DNA from: Gemmobacter nectariphilus
Lineage (GTDB): Bacteria > Pseudomonadota > Alphaproteobacteria > Rhodobacterales > Rhodobacteraceae
Length of the DNA: 61,788 bases
Assembly (NCBI GenBank): GCA_020721445.1
Contig: DYMU01000018.1
Coordinates: 1 to 61,788 of the forward strand
Reading direction: 5' to 3'
Numbering within the stretch: the first letter of the stretch is position 1; each line of letters starts with the position of its first letter. Below the pieces are notes generated by a model, which did no database searches, was not told where the DNA came from, and saw only the letters and a program-made list of their open reading frames with translations. Of the stretch, positions 34,201 to 44,232 are shown piece by piece. A program made the position numbers and the translations under genes.

Positions 34201-35761
34201 CGTGACTCTGATCAGCCCGCCGCCGCACCACGATATCTACAGCATCGAAGACCTTGCGCAGTTGATCTATGACCTGAAACAGATCAACCCGCGCGCCAAG
34301 GTGACGGTGAAACTGGTGTCGTCCTCGGGCGTGGGCACCATTGCGGCGGGCGTGGCCAAGGCCAAGGCCGATATCATCCTGATCTCGGGCCACAATGGCG
34401 GCACCGGGGCCAGCCCCGGCACATCGATCAAATACGCCGGTCTGCCATGGGAAATGGGCCTGACCGAGGCGCATCAGGTCTTGTCGATGAACAACCTGCG
34501 CGAGCGGGTGACGCTGCGCACCGACGGCGGTCTTCGCACCGGGCGCGATATCGTGATGGCGGCGATGATGGGGGCCGAGGAATACGGCATCGGCACCGCA
34601 GCCCTGATTGCCATGGGCTGCATCATGGTGCGTCAGTGCCAGTCAAACACCTGCCCGGTGGGCGTCTGCACCCAGAACGAAGAGCTGCGCAAGAAGTTCA
34701 CCGGCACCGCCGACAAGGTGGTGAACCTGATCACCTTCTATGCGCAGGAAGTGCGTGAGTTGCTGGCCAGCATCGGTGCGCGGTCGATGGACGAAATCAT
34801 CGGCCGGGCCGACCTGTTGACTCAGGTCAGCCGGGGGGCGGCAAATCTGGATGATCTTGACCTGAACCCGCTGCTGATCGCCGTCGATAGCGCGCATCGC
34901 ATCACCTATGATCGGTCCAAGCCGCGCAATGCGGTTCCCGACACGCTGGATGCCGAAATCATCCGCGATGGCGCGCGGTTCTTTGAAGATGGCGAAAAGA
35001 TGCAGCTGTCCTATGCCGTGCGCAACACGCACCGCACCATCGGCACACGCGCCTCAAGCCATATCGTGCGCAAGTTCGGTATGCGCAACAACCTGCAAAC
35101 CGACCATCTGACCGTCAAGCTGACCGGCAATGCCGGGCAATCCTTGGGGGCCTTCGCGGTCAAGGGGTTGAAGCTTGAGGTGATGGGCGATGCCAACGAC
35201 TATGTCGGCAAGGGCCTGTCGGGCGGCACCATCGTGGTGCGGCCGATGATGTCGTCGCCGCTAGAGTCGTCGACCAACACCATCATCGGCAACACGGTGC
35301 TTTACGGCGCAACAGATGGCTTCCTTTATGCCTGCGGCCGCGCGGGCGAACGCTTTGCGGTGCGCAACTCGGGGGCATCGGTGGTGGTCGAAGGTTGCGG
35401 GTCAAACGGTTGCGAATACATGACCGGCGGCGTGGCGGTGATCCTTGGGCGGATCGGGGCCAACTTTGGCGCCGGCATGACCGGGGGCATGGCCTACCTC
35501 TATGATCCGACCGGTGCGGCCGAGGATCTGATCAACCTTGAAAGCCTTGTCACCTGTGCCGTCAGCCACCCGCATTGGGAGGCACAGGTGAAGGGCCTGA
35601 TCGAAGCCCATGTTCGCGAAACCGGCAGCCGCAAGGCCGCGTCGATCCTTGCCAACTGGGCGTCCGAGCGGGCGAACTTCCTTCAGATTTGCCCGAAGGA
35701 AATGCTGGTCCACCTGCCGTATCCGCTGAGTGACGAAGCGGCGAAGGTTCCGGCAGAGTAA
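31223..35761 (+). CDS. gltB: Glutamate synthase large subunit
   Basis: The protein has 1512 residues, the normal length. A short propeptide is followed by Cys34 in ASCGVGLVV, the glutaminase nucleophile after processing. The FMN-binding synthase domain includes GLPWEMGLTEAHQVL and RTDGGLRTGRDIVMAAMMGA. The 3Fe-4S cysteines are in CIMVRQCQSNTCPVGVC. The C-terminal GXGXG beta-helix has GDANDYVGKGLSGGTIVVRP. It converts glutamine and 2-oxoglutarate to two glutamates. It is complete. Confidence 0.98.
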   Translation: MTIYDDAWVKAEEAKRAWLDANGLYKSDDEHASCGVGLVVAVSGVPSRKVVENGINALKAVWHRGAVDADGKTGDGAGIHVQIPVKFFYDVIRRTGHEPDMDKLVAVGQVFLPRTDFGAQERCRTIVETEVLRMGHYIYGWRHVPVDTSVLGDKANATRPEIEQILIRCEKDIDTEAFERELYVIRRRIEKAAVAAQIQGLYLCSLSCRSIIYKGMMLAEQVATFYPDLMDDRFESAFAIYHQRYSTNTFPQWWLAQPFRMLAHNGEINTLKGNVNWMKSHEIRMASSTFGDAAEDIKPIIPSGASDSGALDAVFEVLVRSGRSAPMAKTMLVPEAWSKSTIDLPKPWQDMYAYCNAVMEPWDGPAALAMTDGRWVCGGLDRNGLRPMRYVVTGDGMLIAGSEAGMVPVDETTVVEKGALGPGQMIAVDMKDGKLYHDVEMKNRLSAANPYGEWIEKVVDLNVLLRDVPEKALFDGAELRKRQIAAGLTVEELEQVLAPMAEDGKEMIASMGDDTPAAVLSSIYRPLSHFFRQNFSQVTNPPIDSLRESRVMSLKTRFGNLKNVLDENSSQTEILVLESPFIANAEFDVMVDHFGEQVVFIDCTFPATPGLDDLRQWLERIRAEAEDAVRSGASHLVLTDEYQSPEKVAMPMILATSAVHSWLTRKGLRTFCSINVRSAECIDPHYFAVLIGSGATTVNAYLAQDSIADRINRGLLEGSLTDAMRRYRDAIDAGLLKIMSKMGISVISSYRGGLNFEAVGLSRAMVAEYFPGMHSRISGIGLHGIEQKLEEVHAKGWLGGSDVLPIGGFYKARRSGEKHAWEAQTMHMLQSACDRASYDIWKQYSAAMRANPPIHIRDLLDIKPLGKPVPIEEVESITSIRKRFVTPGMSLGALGPEAHKTLNVAMNRIGAKSDSGEGGEDPAHFLPEPNGDNPSAKIKQVASGRFGVTAEYLNACEELEIKVAQGAKPGEGGQLPGMKVTELIARLRHSTKGVTLISPPPHHDIYSIEDLAQLIYDLKQINPRAKVTVKLVSSSGVGTIAAGVAKAKADIILISGHNGGTGASPGTSIKYAGLPWEMGLTEAHQVLSMNNLRERVTLRTDGGLRTGRDIVMAAMMGAEEYGIGTAALIAMGCIMVRQCQSNTCPVGVCTQNEELRKKFTGTADKVVNLITFYAQEVRELLASIGARSMDEIIGRADLLTQVSRGAANLDDLDLNPLLIAVDSAHRITYDRSKPRNAVPDTLDAEIIRDGARFFEDGEKMQLSYAVRNTHRTIGTRASSHIVRKFGMRNNLQTDHLTVKLTGNAGQSLGAFAVKGLKLEVMGDANDYVGKGLSGGTIVVRPMMSSPLESSTNTIIGNTVLYGATDGFLYACGRAGERFAVRNSGASVVVEGCGSNGCEYMTGGVAVILGRIGANFGAGMTGGMAYLYDPTGAAEDLINLESLVTCAVSHPHWEAQVKGLIEAHVRETGSRKAASILANWASERANFLQICPKEMLVHLPYPLSDEAAKVPAE

Positions 35762-35767
35762 AGCCCG

Positions 35768-35812
35768 ACGCAAACGCCATGCGGCCCCTGCCTGCGCGGG
35801 GGCCGCTTGCGT
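35768..35812 (+). terminator. Bidirectional hairpin between gltB and the DUF4342 gene
   Basis: The inner stem GCGGCCCC/GGGGCCGC (35781-35788 with 35799-35806) is extended by ACGCAA/TTGCGT (35768-35773 with 35807-35812). It lies between two convergent genes. The T-run is weak. Confidence 0.55.
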
Positions 35813-35814
35813 GC

Positions 35815-36150
35815 TCAGGCACCGTCTTCGGTATCATCCGGCTTTTTTGCGGCGGCATCCTCATCGCGTTCCACCTCGATGCGGACCTTGGATACCATCG
35901 CCGCGACTACGCCGACGACGGCAAGCCAAGGTGCGGTCAGCACCACGACGCCGCCCGCAATGGCACCGACCGTGACAGGCATTTCCAGCGTGAAATCGTC
36001 ACCGGCGCGGACCCGCAATGTGCGGATATTGCCATGGTGGATCAACTCTTTGACCTTTTCGATCAACTGGCCCCCGGTCACCTCGATCACCTCTGTGAAG
36101 GTGCGCTTGTGTGTGTCTTCCGGGGGCGGGGTTTCGGGTCTGTCGTTCAT
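35815..36150 (-). CDS. DUF4342 protein
   Basis: The ATG at 36150 (MNDRPETPPPEDTHKR) gives 111 residues. The core RTFTEVIEVTGGQLIEKVKE, LIHHGNIRTLRVR, EMPVTVGAIAGGVVVLTAPW matches the DUF4342 pattern. A single hydrophobic stretch (about 58-80) may cross the membrane or pack in a small fold. The C-terminus is acidic. Function is unknown. Confidence 0.75.
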   Translation of the reverse strand: MNDRPETPPPEDTHKRTFTEVIEVTGGQLIEKVKELIHHGNIRTLRVRAGDDFTLEMPVTVGAIAGGVVVLTAPWLAVVGVVAAMVSKVRIEVERDEDAAAKKPDDTEDGA

Positions 36151-36333
36151 GTCGCCTCTCCTCTCTGGGTCAGGTGTCGAACCCGACGGCAAGTATAGCC
36201 CAACGTTGCAAGGGCTTGATGACAGGCATCAGGCCCCGATCAGGATGAGCCATTTCCTGCACATGACAGCGCAACAGCCCGGGCGGCCCCGACGGGTTGA
36301 CCCCGGGACCAGCTTCATGGCTATGGTGATGGC

Positions 36334-37062
36334 ATGGTCGTAAAAGCAAAACCGAAGAAAGCCGCGGCATCGCCCGAGCCAAAGCCCAAGCCTGCGCTGA
36401 TGCAGCGGGTCACGCGCTGGGTTCTGCGCGGTGCTTTGGGGATTGTGGGGTTTTTCGCCGTGTTGGTTCTGGTGTTTTCCTTTCTCAACCCCCCCGTCAA
36501 CATCTACCAGTTGCAAGAGTCCGCGCGTCTGGGCGGGGTTCAGCGCGACTGGGTGGCATGGGATCAGATTGCCCCGGTCATGGGCCGATCGGCGGTGGCG
36601 GCCGAGGATGCCAATTTCTGCCTGCACTGGGGATTTGACATGCAGGCCATCCGGGCGGCGGTGGCCCAGGGCAGCAACCGGGGGGCGTCAACCATCACCC
36701 AGCAGGTGGTGAAGAACGTGTTCCTGTGGCACGGCCGGTCCTGGCTGCGCAAGGCGATGGAGGCGGCTTTGACCCCGGCGGTGGAACTGGTCTGGTCCAA
36801 GCAGCGCATTCTGGAGGTCTATCTGAACGTGGCCGAGTTTGATGAAGGCGTGTTCGGTGTTCAGGCGGCGGCACGGCATTATTTCAATGTCGATGCGCGC
36901 GATCTGAGCGCGCTTCAGGCCGCGCGGCTGGCGTCGGTCTTGCCCGATCCAAAGGGTCGCAATGCTGCCAAGCCGGGGCCGTTTGTCCGGCGCAAGACCG
37001 CGCAGGTGATCAGCGGTGCCGAGACGATCAAGGCCGATGGTCGGTCAGCCTGTTTCGAATGA
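36334..37062 (+). CDS. mtgA: Monofunctional peptidoglycan glycosyltransferase
   Basis: The protein has 242 residues. A basic N-terminus leads to one membrane anchor (GALGIVGFFAVLVLVFSFLN). The GT51 domain has the catalytic Glu in AVAAEDANFCLHWGFD, then GASTITQQVVKNVFLW and KQRILEVYLNVAEFDEGVFG. It polymerises lipid II without a transpeptidase domain. It ends 7 bases from the convergent cbbR. Confidence 0.96.
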   Translation: MVVKAKPKKAAASPEPKPKPALMQRVTRWVLRGALGIVGFFAVLVLVFSFLNPPVNIYQLQESARLGGVQRDWVAWDQIAPVMGRSAVAAEDANFCLHWGFDMQAIRAAVAQGSNRGASTITQQVVKNVFLWHGRSWLRKAMEAALTPAVELVWSKQRILEVYLNVAEFDEGVFGVQAAARHYFNVDARDLSALQAARLASVLPDPKGRNAAKPGPFVRRKTAQVISGAETIKADGRSACFE

Positions 37063-37069
37063 TCAGCGG

Positions 37070-38059
37070 TCAAACCGGCGCGTCAAAGGCTGCGACCTGA
37101 CCAAGCGGGCTGGTGCTGCCTTGTGTCGCGGCGCCGATGCTGGGCAGGAATGATCCGTTCAGCCGCAGCACGGTCTTTGCAATCGTCGCCGCAGCCGGCT
37201 GCAACGGGCGGCGGGTGGAATGAACCAGAAACCAGAACCGCTCGATCGGCAGTTGCGGCGCGTTCAGCGTGGTCAAAAGGCCCATGCGCAATTCATCCGC
37301 CACGGTGTGAAGCGACAGGAAGGCGATTCCAAGGCCCGCAATCACCGCCTGCTTGATCGTTTCATTGGTGCCCATTTCCACCTGCTTGAACGGTCGCCCG
37401 TCGTTGATCCGATCCAGATAGCGGGTCATCAGGATACGGGTGCCCGAGCCTTCCTCGCGGCAGATAAACACCTCACGCGCGAAATCGGCAGCAGACAGTG
37501 CCGAGCGTCCCGCAAGCGGGTGATCGGGCGCGGCAACAATGCCATGCGGGTGCGGGCCGATCAGGTGATCAGCGATATCGGGGTCGCGCGGCGGTCGGCC
37601 CATGACGACCAGATCGAATCGCATCCGTTCCATTTCACGCAGAATCTCTTCGCGGTTGCCGACATGCAGGACGATGTCGATGTCGGGGTGGATGGTGTTC
37701 AGCATCTTGACGAGTCGCGGGGCGAAATACTTGCCGGTCGAGACCACGCCGAACATCACCCGCCCGGCGAATCCCTTGCCGATGGCATCAACGCGCGACA
37801 TGGCCTGCGACAAAGTCGCGTCCATCTGCGCGGCGGCGTCCATCAGCAACATCCCGGCGGCCGTCAGGTCTGACCCGGCCCCATCACTGTCGCGGCGCAG
37901 CAGGGCGGTTCCGGCTTCGGCCTCTAACAGCTTGATCTGATTGTGGATTGCCGGGGTTGTCAGCCCAAGCGCGCGACCTGCGGCGGTCAGTGACCCATGC
38001 TGCGCCACGGCGCGCAAGGCCCGTAACTGTCGCAAAGTGATGGCGGCGATCGTTGGCAT
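37070..38059 (-). CDS. cbbR: LysR-type regulator CbbR
   Basis: The protein has 329 residues. The N-terminal HTH (LRALRAVAQHGSLTAAGRAL and HNQIKLLEAEAGTALLRR) is followed by an effector domain with GVVSTGKYFAPRLVKMLNTI and CREEGSGTRILM, features of CbbR. It is divergent from cbbF with 99 bases between them, the classical layout in which CbbR binds the shared region and senses Calvin-cycle metabolites such as RuBP. It should control the whole downstream operon. Confidence 0.92.
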   Translation of the reverse strand: MPTIAAITLRQLRALRAVAQHGSLTAAGRALGLTTPAIHNQIKLLEAEAGTALLRRDSDGAGSDLTAAGMLLMDAAAQMDATLSQAMSRVDAIGKGFAGRVMFGVVSTGKYFAPRLVKMLNTIHPDIDIVLHVGNREEILREMERMRFDLVVMGRPPRDPDIADHLIGPHPHGIVAAPDHPLAGRSALSAADFAREVFICREEGSGTRILMTRYLDRINDGRPFKQVEMGTNETIKQAVIAGLGIAFLSLHTVADELRMGLLTTLNAPQLPIERFWFLVHSTRRPLQPAAATIAKTVLRLNGSFLPSIGAATQGSTSPLGQVAAFDAPV

Positions 38060-38104
38060 TCAAGTATTCTTAATGGACCTACAAGTTTTTTCAATTCTGA
38101 ATGA
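38060..38104 (+). promoter_or_regulatory. Candidate CbbR operator in the cbbR-cbbF gap
   Basis: Two LysR-type half-site pairs are seen: TCA-N7-TTA (38060-38072) and TCA-N8-TGA (38091-38104), matching the TNA-N7/8-TNA pattern described for CbbR. The gap is AT-rich. A strong GGGAGGGG ribosome-binding site for cbbF lies at 38147-38154. Confidence 0.4.
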
Positions 38105-38158
38105 TGAATATCTTCGCCATGGTGCCACACAACAGATATCGGCCTTGGGAGGGGCACC

Positions 38159-39163
38159 ATGAAGGACGCACCAATCCTGCCCGGCGAACATATTCCGCCG
38201 GCTCTTTACCCGCTCATGCTTGAAATGGCCAACGGGGCGATCGAACTCGCCAAGCGCATTTCGCGCAACGGTCTGGACGAATCGCTGGGGGCCGCCGCTG
38301 GCGTCAACACCGATGGCGACGCGCAAAAGGCGCTGGACGTGATCGCGGACGATCTGTTCCTGACGGCAGCGCGCCGGGCCAAGATCGCCTACTTCGCATC
38401 GGAAGAGCAAGAACACGCGGTCACCCTGCTGGAAGACGGGGCCTATGCCCTGGCAATCGACCCGCTGGACGGGTCGTCGAACATCGACACAAACGTGTCG
38501 GTGGGCACGATCTTTGCGATCTTCCCCGCCGCTGCCTCCTCCGATGCAAGCTTTCTGCGCCCGATGGCGGATCTGGTGGGCGGCGGCTACTTCATCTATG
38601 GCCCGCAGACCGCGCTTCTGGTGACCTTTGGCGAAGGCGTGCAGCGCTATGTGCTGGACACCGACCAGCAAAAGTTTTTCCTGACCGAAGCCCGGGTGAC
38701 CATCCCCGAAGAGTCGAACGAGTTTGCCGTGAACGCGTCGAACTATCGGCACTGGCCCAAACCGATCCGCGCCTATGTCGATGATTGCGTTGCCGGGGCC
38801 GAAGGGCCGCGCGGAAAGAACTTCAACATGCGCTGGATCGCGTCTTTGGTGGCGGAAACCCACCGGATTCTGGCCCGTGGCGGCATCTTCCTGTATCCGG
38901 CAGATGACCGGAAGGGGTATGAGCGCGGCCGTCTGCGGCTGCTTTACGAATGTGGTCCGATCGCGATGCTGATCACCCAGGCGGGTGGCGGGGCCACCGA
39001 TGGCGTTGACCCGGTTCTGGGCCAGACCGCCACGGGGCTGCACCAGCGCACCCCGCTGATCTTCGGCAGCAAAGGCAAGGTTGCCCGTGTGACCGCCTAT
39101 CATGACATGACCGATGACGAAACCAATGCGCTGTTCGGCAAGCGCGGCCTGTTCCGGAGCTAA
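38159..39163 (+). CDS. cbbF: Fructose-1,6-bisphosphatase (class 1), Calvin-cycle type
   Basis: The protein has 334 residues. The metal and phosphate site is [20 protein letters not shown], followed by [20 protein letters not shown] and [20 protein letters not shown]. It hydrolyses fructose bisphosphate, and in autotrophs usually also sedoheptulose bisphosphate, to regenerate RuBP. It is the first gene of the cbb operon and is followed after 6 bases by cbbP. Confidence 0.97.
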   Translation: MKDAPILPGEHIPPALYPLMLEMANGAIELAKRISRNGLDESLGAAAGVNTDGDAQKALDVIADDLFLTAARRAKIAYFASEEQEHAVTLLEDGAYALAIDPLDGSSNIDTNVSVGTIFAIFPAAASSDASFLRPMADLVGGGYFIYGPQTALLVTFGEGVQRYVLDTDQQKFFLTEARVTIPEESNEFAVNASNYRHWPKPIRAYVDDCVAGAEGPRGKNFNMRWIASLVAETHRILARGGIFLYPADDRKGYERGRLRLLYECGPIAMLITQAGGGATDGVDPVLGQTATGLHQRTPLIFGSKGKVARVTAYHDMTDDETNALFGKRGLFRS

Positions 39164-39169
39164 GACAAA

Positions 39170-40042
39170 ATGAGCAAGAAGTTTCCCATCATCTCGGTCA
39201 CCGGGTCGTCTGGTGCTGGCACCAGCACGGTGAAGCATACCTTTGACCAGATCTTCCGTCGTGAAGGCATCAAGGCCGTTTCGATTGAAGGCGACGCCTT
39301 TCACAAATACAACCGCGCCGACATGAAAGAACAGCTTTCGCAACGCTATGCCGCGGGTGATTTTGGTTTTTCGCATTTTTCATATGAAGCCAATGAGTTG
39401 ACCGAACTGGAACGGGTGTTCCGCGAATATGGCGAGACCGGCAAGGGCCGCACCCGCACCTATGTGCATGATGAAGGCGAAGCCGCGAAAACCGGCGTCG
39501 CACCGGGCAATTTCACCGCCTGGGCGCCGTTCGAGGACGGGTCGGACCTGCTCTTTTACGAAGGCCTGCATGGCGCGGTGGTGAACGATGAGGTGAACCT
39601 GTCCAAGCTCGCCGATCTGAAGATTGGCGTGGTTCCGGTGATCAACCTTGAATGGATCCAGAAGATCCACCGTGACCGGGCGCAGCGTGGCTATACCACC
39701 GAAGCGGTGACCGATGTGATCCTGCGCCGGATGCACGCCTATGTGCATTGCATCGTGCCGCAGTTCACCGAAACCGACATCAACTTTCAGCGGGTGCCGG
39801 TTGTCGATACCTCGAACCCGTTCATCTCGCGCTCGATCCCGACGCCGGACGAAAGTCTTGTGGTCATCCGCTTCAAGAACCCGCGCGGCATCGACTTCCC
39901 TTATCTGACCTCGATGATCTACGGCTCATGGATGAGCCGGGCCAATTCGATCGTCATTCCGGGCAACAAGATGGACTTGGCGATGCAACTGATCCTGACC
40001 CCGCTGATCGAGCGGTTGGTCCGTGAAGCCAAGCGCGCCTGA
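39170..40042 (+). CDS. cbbP: Phosphoribulokinase
   Basis: The protein has 290 residues, the octameric bacterial type. The P-loop is GSSGAGTST (12-20). SIEGDAFHKYNR holds the ribulose-phosphate site, and LLFYEGLHGAVV the Walker B region. It makes RuBP from ribulose-5-phosphate, the committed step before RubisCO. It lies between cbbF and cbbT with short spacers. Confidence 0.98.
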   Translation: MSKKFPIISVTGSSGAGTSTVKHTFDQIFRREGIKAVSIEGDAFHKYNRADMKEQLSQRYAAGDFGFSHFSYEANELTELERVFREYGETGKGRTRTYVHDEGEAAKTGVAPGNFTAWAPFEDGSDLLFYEGLHGAVVNDEVNLSKLADLKIGVVPVINLEWIQKIHRDRAQRGYTTEAVTDVILRRMHAYVHCIVPQFTETDINFQRVPVVDTSNPFISRSIPTPDESLVVIRFKNPRGIDFPYLTSMIYGSWMSRANSIVIPGNKMDLAMQLILTPLIERLVREAKRA

Positions 40043-40054
40043 AGGGGATAGGTC

Positions 40055-42031
40055 ATGAACACGCAGATTCAGGCGGCTGACGAACGCACCATGGCCAATG
40101 CCATCCGTGCGCTCGCGATGGATGCGGTGCAAAAGGCCAACTCTGGCCACCCCGGCATGCCTATGGGCATGGCCGATGTGGCGACGGTGTTGTTCAACCG
40201 CTTCATCATGGTTGACCCGGCCGATGATCAATGGCCGAACCGTGACCGCTTTGTGTTGTCGGCCGGTCATGGGTCGATGCTGGTTTATGCCCTGAACCAC
40301 CTGCTGGGCTACAGCGACATGGACATGGACCAGTTGCGCGCCTTCCGCCAGTTGGGCAGCCGCACGGCAGGGCACCCGGAATACGGCCATGCCAAGGGCA
40401 TTGAGGTGACCACCGGCCCGCTGGGGCAGGGCATTTCCACCGCCGTCGGCATGGCTTTGGCCGAACGCATGGCAGCGGCGCGCTTCCCCGAACTGGTGGA
40501 CCATTACACCTATGTGATCGCAGGCGACGGCTGCCTGATGGAAGGCATGAGCCACGAGGCGATTGATCTGGCCGGCCATCTTGGTCTTGGCCGTATGATC
40601 GTGATGTGGGACGACAACAAGATCACCATCGACGGCGACACCAGCCTTGCCACCTCGACCGACCAGATGGCGCGCTTTGCCGCCAGCGGTTGGCATGTGG
40701 TGGCGGTCGATGGGCATGACATGGAGGCCGTTGCCAAAGCGATTACCGCGGCGCGCCAAGACCCGCGCCCGAGCCTGATCGCCTGCCGCACCATCATCGG
40801 CTTTGGCGCGCCGAACAAGCAGGGCAGCCATGATGTGCATGGCGCGCCCTTGGGCGATGCCGAAATCGCCGCCGCCCGCGCCTTTCTTGGGTGGGAGCAT
40901 GCGCCGTTCGAAATTCCCGAAGCCGTCTATGCTGCCTGGCACAAGGTGGCCGCCCGTGGTGCCGCGGCGCACAAGGACTGGGCCGCGCGTCTGGCCGCCT
41001 CGGCGGACCGTGCCGCTTTCGACGCCGCCGTCGCTTGCGATCCGGCGCCGCTGACCCCGGCCATGGCTGCCTACAAGGCGCAACTTCTGGCCGACAAGCC
41101 AAAGGTTGCCACCCGCAAGGCCAGCGAAATGGCTTTGGGCGTGGTCAACGGGACGCTGTCCTTTGTGGTTGGCGGATCTGCCGACCTGACCGGGTCGAAC
41201 CTGACCAAGACCAGGGGGCAGAAGTCTGTCACCAAGGCTGATTATTCGGGCAGCTACATTCACTACGGCATCCGCGAACATGGCATGGCGGCTGCGATGA
41301 ACGGCATCGCACTGCACGGCATGTTCAAGCCCTATGGCGGCACCTTCATGGCCTTTGCCGACTATTGCCGCCCGGCGATCCGCCTGTCGGCGCTGATGGG
41401 TGTGCCGGTGACCTATGTCATGACGCATGACAGCATTGGCCTTGGCGAAGATGGCCCGACGCACCAGCCTGTCGAACACCTGGCATCGTTGCGCGCCATT
41501 CCGAACCTGAACGTCATCCGCCCCTGCGATGCGGTGGAAACCGCCGAAGCCTGGGAAATGGCGATGGCCTCGACCTGCACGCCGACGCTGTTGGTGCTGT
41601 CGCGCCAGAACCTGCCGCTGGTGCGCAACGATGTCTCGGAAAACCTGACCGCCAAAGGTGCATACCTGCTGCGTGACGTCGCCGACCGCGACCTGACGCT
41701 GATCGCGACAGGCTCTGAGATCGAGATTGCGATCACCGCCGCCGATGCTCTGGGCGCGCAAGGCATGAAAGTGGCCGTGGTTTCGGCCCCTTGCTTCGAA
41801 GCCTTCGCGGCGCAACCCGAAGCCTATCGCCTTTCGGTGCTGGGAACTGCGCCACGGATCGGGATCGAAGCCGCCATTCAGCAAGGCTGGGACCTGTTCC
41901 TGCGCCACAAAGATGGCTTTGTCGGCATGACAGGCTTTGGTGCCTCGGCACCGGCCCCTGCGCTTTACAAACATTTCAATATCACCGCCGAGGCCGTCGC
42001 AGAATTGGCCCAGAAACTGACGAGGGACTGA
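40055..42031 (+). CDS. cbbT: Transketolase
   Basis: The protein has 658 residues. Thiamine diphosphate binding is shown by [20 protein letters not shown] and the [13 protein letters not shown] region; the second domain has [17 protein letters not shown] and the middle [19 protein letters not shown]. It moves two-carbon units to rebuild pentose phosphates. Its stop is one base from the cbbG start. Confidence 0.98.
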   Translation: MNTQIQAADERTMANAIRALAMDAVQKANSGHPGMPMGMADVATVLFNRFIMVDPADDQWPNRDRFVLSAGHGSMLVYALNHLLGYSDMDMDQLRAFRQLGSRTAGHPEYGHAKGIEVTTGPLGQGISTAVGMALAERMAAARFPELVDHYTYVIAGDGCLMEGMSHEAIDLAGHLGLGRMIVMWDDNKITIDGDTSLATSTDQMARFAASGWHVVAVDGHDMEAVAKAITAARQDPRPSLIACRTIIGFGAPNKQGSHDVHGAPLGDAEIAAARAFLGWEHAPFEIPEAVYAAWHKVAARGAAAHKDWAARLAASADRAAFDAAVACDPAPLTPAMAAYKAQLLADKPKVATRKASEMALGVVNGTLSFVVGGSADLTGSNLTKTRGQKSVTKADYSGSYIHYGIREHGMAAAMNGIALHGMFKPYGGTFMAFADYCRPAIRLSALMGVPVTYVMTHDSIGLGEDGPTHQPVEHLASLRAIPNLNVIRPCDAVETAEAWEMAMASTCTPTLLVLSRQNLPLVRNDVSENLTAKGAYLLRDVADRDLTLIATGSEIEIAITAADALGAQGMKVAVVSAPCFEAFAAQPEAYRLSVLGTAPRIGIEAAIQQGWDLFLRHKDGFVGMTGFGASAPAPALYKHFNITAEAVAELAQKLTRD

Positions 42032-42032
42032 C

Positions 42033-43034
42033 ATGACTGTTAAAGTAGCCATCAACGGCTTTGGCCGTATCGGTCGCAACGTGCTGCGTGCGATTGTGGA
42101 ATCGGGCCGCACCGACATTGAAGTTGTCGCGATCAACGACCTTGGTCCGGTGGAAACCAACGCGCACCTGATGCGGTTCGACTCGGTCCATGGCCGGTTC
42201 CCCGGCACCGTGACAACCGGCGAAGACTGGATCGACGTGGGTCGTGGCAAGATCAAGGTCACGGCGATCCGCGACCCGAAAGACCTGCCTTGGGCGGGTG
42301 TCGATATCGCCATGGAATGCACCGGCATTTTCGTGACCAAGGAAAAGGCGCTGGCGCATCTTTCTAACGGGTCAAAGCGGGTTCTGGTGTCGGCCCCCTG
42401 CGATGGCGCGGACAAGACGATTGTGTTTGGCGTGAACCACGCCACGCTGACCGCAGATGACATGGTCGTGTCGAACGCCTCGTGCACCACAAACTGCCTG
42501 TCGCCTGTCGCTGCCGTTCTGCAAGCGACCGTCGGCATCGAAAAGGGGATGATGACCACTATCCATTCCTACACCGGCGACCAGCCCACGCTGGATACCA
42601 TGCACAAGGATCTGTATCGCGGTCGGGCTGCGGCCTTGTCGATGATCCCCACCAGCACCGGCGCTGCCAAGGCCGTGGGTCTGGTGCTGCCGGAACTGAA
42701 GGGCAAGCTTGACGGCTTTGCCATCCGCGTGCCGACGCCAAACGTGTCGGTCGTGGACCTGAAGTTCATCGCCAAGCGCGCCACGAGCGTGGAAGAAATC
42801 AACGCCGCGATCAAGGCCGCCGCCGATGGCCCGATGAAGGGCATCCTTGGCTATACCGAGTTCAAGAATGTGTCGATGGACTTCAACCATGATCCGCATT
42901 CGTCGGTGTTCCACATGGACCAGACCAAGGTGATGGACGGCACGCTGTGTTCGGTGCTGTCGTGGTATGACAACGAATGGGGTTTCTCGAACCGCATGTC
43001 CGATACCGCCGTCGCGATGGGCAAGCTGCTATGA
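42033..43034 (+). CDS. cbbG: Glyceraldehyde-3-phosphate dehydrogenase
   Basis: The protein has 333 residues. The nucleotide-binding start [19 protein letters not shown] is followed by the catalytic Cys in [37 protein letters not shown] is the usual C-terminus. It reduces 1,3-bisphosphoglycerate in the Calvin cycle. Its stop overlaps the pgk start (ATGA). Confidence 0.97.
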   Translation: MTVKVAINGFGRIGRNVLRAIVESGRTDIEVVAINDLGPVETNAHLMRFDSVHGRFPGTVTTGEDWIDVGRGKIKVTAIRDPKDLPWAGVDIAMECTGIFVTKEKALAHLSNGSKRVLVSAPCDGADKTIVFGVNHATLTADDMVVSNASCTTNCLSPVAAVLQATVGIEKGMMTTIHSYTGDQPTLDTMHKDLYRGRAAALSMIPTSTGAAKAVGLVLPELKGKLDGFAIRVPTPNVSVVDLKFIAKRATSVEEINAAIKAAADGPMKGILGYTEFKNVSMDFNHDPHSSVFHMDQTKVMDGTLCSVLSWYDNEWGFSNRMSDTAVAMGKLL

Positions 43035-44221
43035 TCACCTCTGTCACCGATCTGCCCATTGCGGGCAAGCGACTGGTGGTTCGGGCCGACCTGAACGTGC
43101 CGATGGAAGGGGGCCGCGTTTCCGACGCGACCCGCATCACCCGCTTTGCCGACGGGATGAAACCGCTCTTGGCGCAGGGCGCATCGCTGGTGATCCTGTC
43201 GCATTTCGGGCGGCCCAAAGGGGCGGACATGGCGTTTTCGCTGCGTCATATCCGTGATGATCTGAGCCGCGCACTTGGGTGCCCGGTCGCCTTTACGGCG
43301 CTGGACAAGGCCGCCGAGGCGGCCGCCGATCTGAAACCGGGGCAGGTTCTGCTGGTCGAAAACATCCGCTTTGAAGCGGGTGAGGAAAAGAACGATGTGG
43401 CACTTGCCGGGCAACTGGCCGCGCTCGGTGACATCTATGTGAACGATGCGTTTTCTTGTGCGCACCGGGCGCATGCCAGCACGGCGGCGATTGCCGGGCT
43501 GATGCCTGCGACCGCCGGCCCGCTGATGATGGAAGAAGTGGCCGCCCTGACCGCCGCCCTGGAAAAACCGCAACGCCCAAGTGTGGCGATTGTCGGCGGG
43601 GCCAAGGTCAGCTCGAAAATCGCGGTTCTGAAACATCTGGTCACAAAGGTCGATCATGTGATCGTCGGTGGTGGCATGGCCAACACCTTCCTGTTCGCCG
43701 ATGGCGCGCCGATGGGTAAATCCTTGCACGAGGCCGATCAGGTGGCGACCGTGGCTGAAATCCGCGACATTGCCGCCAAGCATGGCTGCACCATCCACCT
43801 GCCCGCCGATGTGGTGATTGCGCGTGAGTTCAAGGCCCATGCCGCCAGCGAAACCGTCGGCGCGCATGAATGTTCGGAGGATGCGATGATCCTGGATGCC
43901 GGGCCAAAGGCGGTTGCCGCGTTTTCCGAGGTGCTTTCGGGATCGAAGACCATTCTGTGGAACGGGCCCTTGGGCGCGTTCGAGATGCAGCCGTTCGATG
44001 CCGCGACCGTGGCCTTGGCCCGCACCGCCGCTGACCTGACCCGCGCGGGATTGTGCGTGTCGGTGGCAGGCGGTGGTGACACCGTGGCTGCGCTGAATGC
44101 CGCCGGGGTGGCGGATCAGTTTACCTATGTCTCCACCGCCGGTGGGGCTTTCCTTGAATGGCTGGAGGGGCGCGCCCTTCCGGGGATCGCTGCGCTGATG
44201 CGTGACGGTCAGGCAGCGTAA
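43031..44221 (+). CDS. pgk: Phosphoglycerate kinase
   Basis: The ATG at 43031 overlaps the cbbG stop by four bases, giving 396 residues. The N-terminal [20 protein letters not shown] and [10 protein letters not shown], the central [19 protein letters not shown] and the C-terminal [20 protein letters not shown] are all diagnostic. It makes 1,3-bisphosphoglycerate from 3-phosphoglycerate. Having pgk inside the operon completes the reductive branch with cbbG. Confidence 0.97.
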   Translation: MITSVTDLPIAGKRLVVRADLNVPMEGGRVSDATRITRFADGMKPLLAQGASLVILSHFGRPKGADMAFSLRHIRDDLSRALGCPVAFTALDKAAEAAADLKPGQVLLVENIRFEAGEEKNDVALAGQLAALGDIYVNDAFSCAHRAHASTAAIAGLMPATAGPLMMEEVAALTAALEKPQRPSVAIVGGAKVSSKIAVLKHLVTKVDHVIVGGGMANTFLFADGAPMGKSLHEADQVATVAEIRDIAAKHGCTIHLPADVVIAREFKAHAASETVGAHECSEDAMILDAGPKAVAAFSEVLSGSKTILWNGPLGAFEMQPFDAATVALARTAADLTRAGLCVSVAGGGDTVAALNAAGVADQFTYVSTAGGAFLEWLEGRALPGIAALMRDGQAA

Positions 44222-44232
44222 CGGAGAACATC

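Noticed and set aside
39926-42559. Minus-strand open frame of 877 codons across cbbT
   Set aside because: It is a high-GC shadow of cbbT and cbbG with no recognisable domain.
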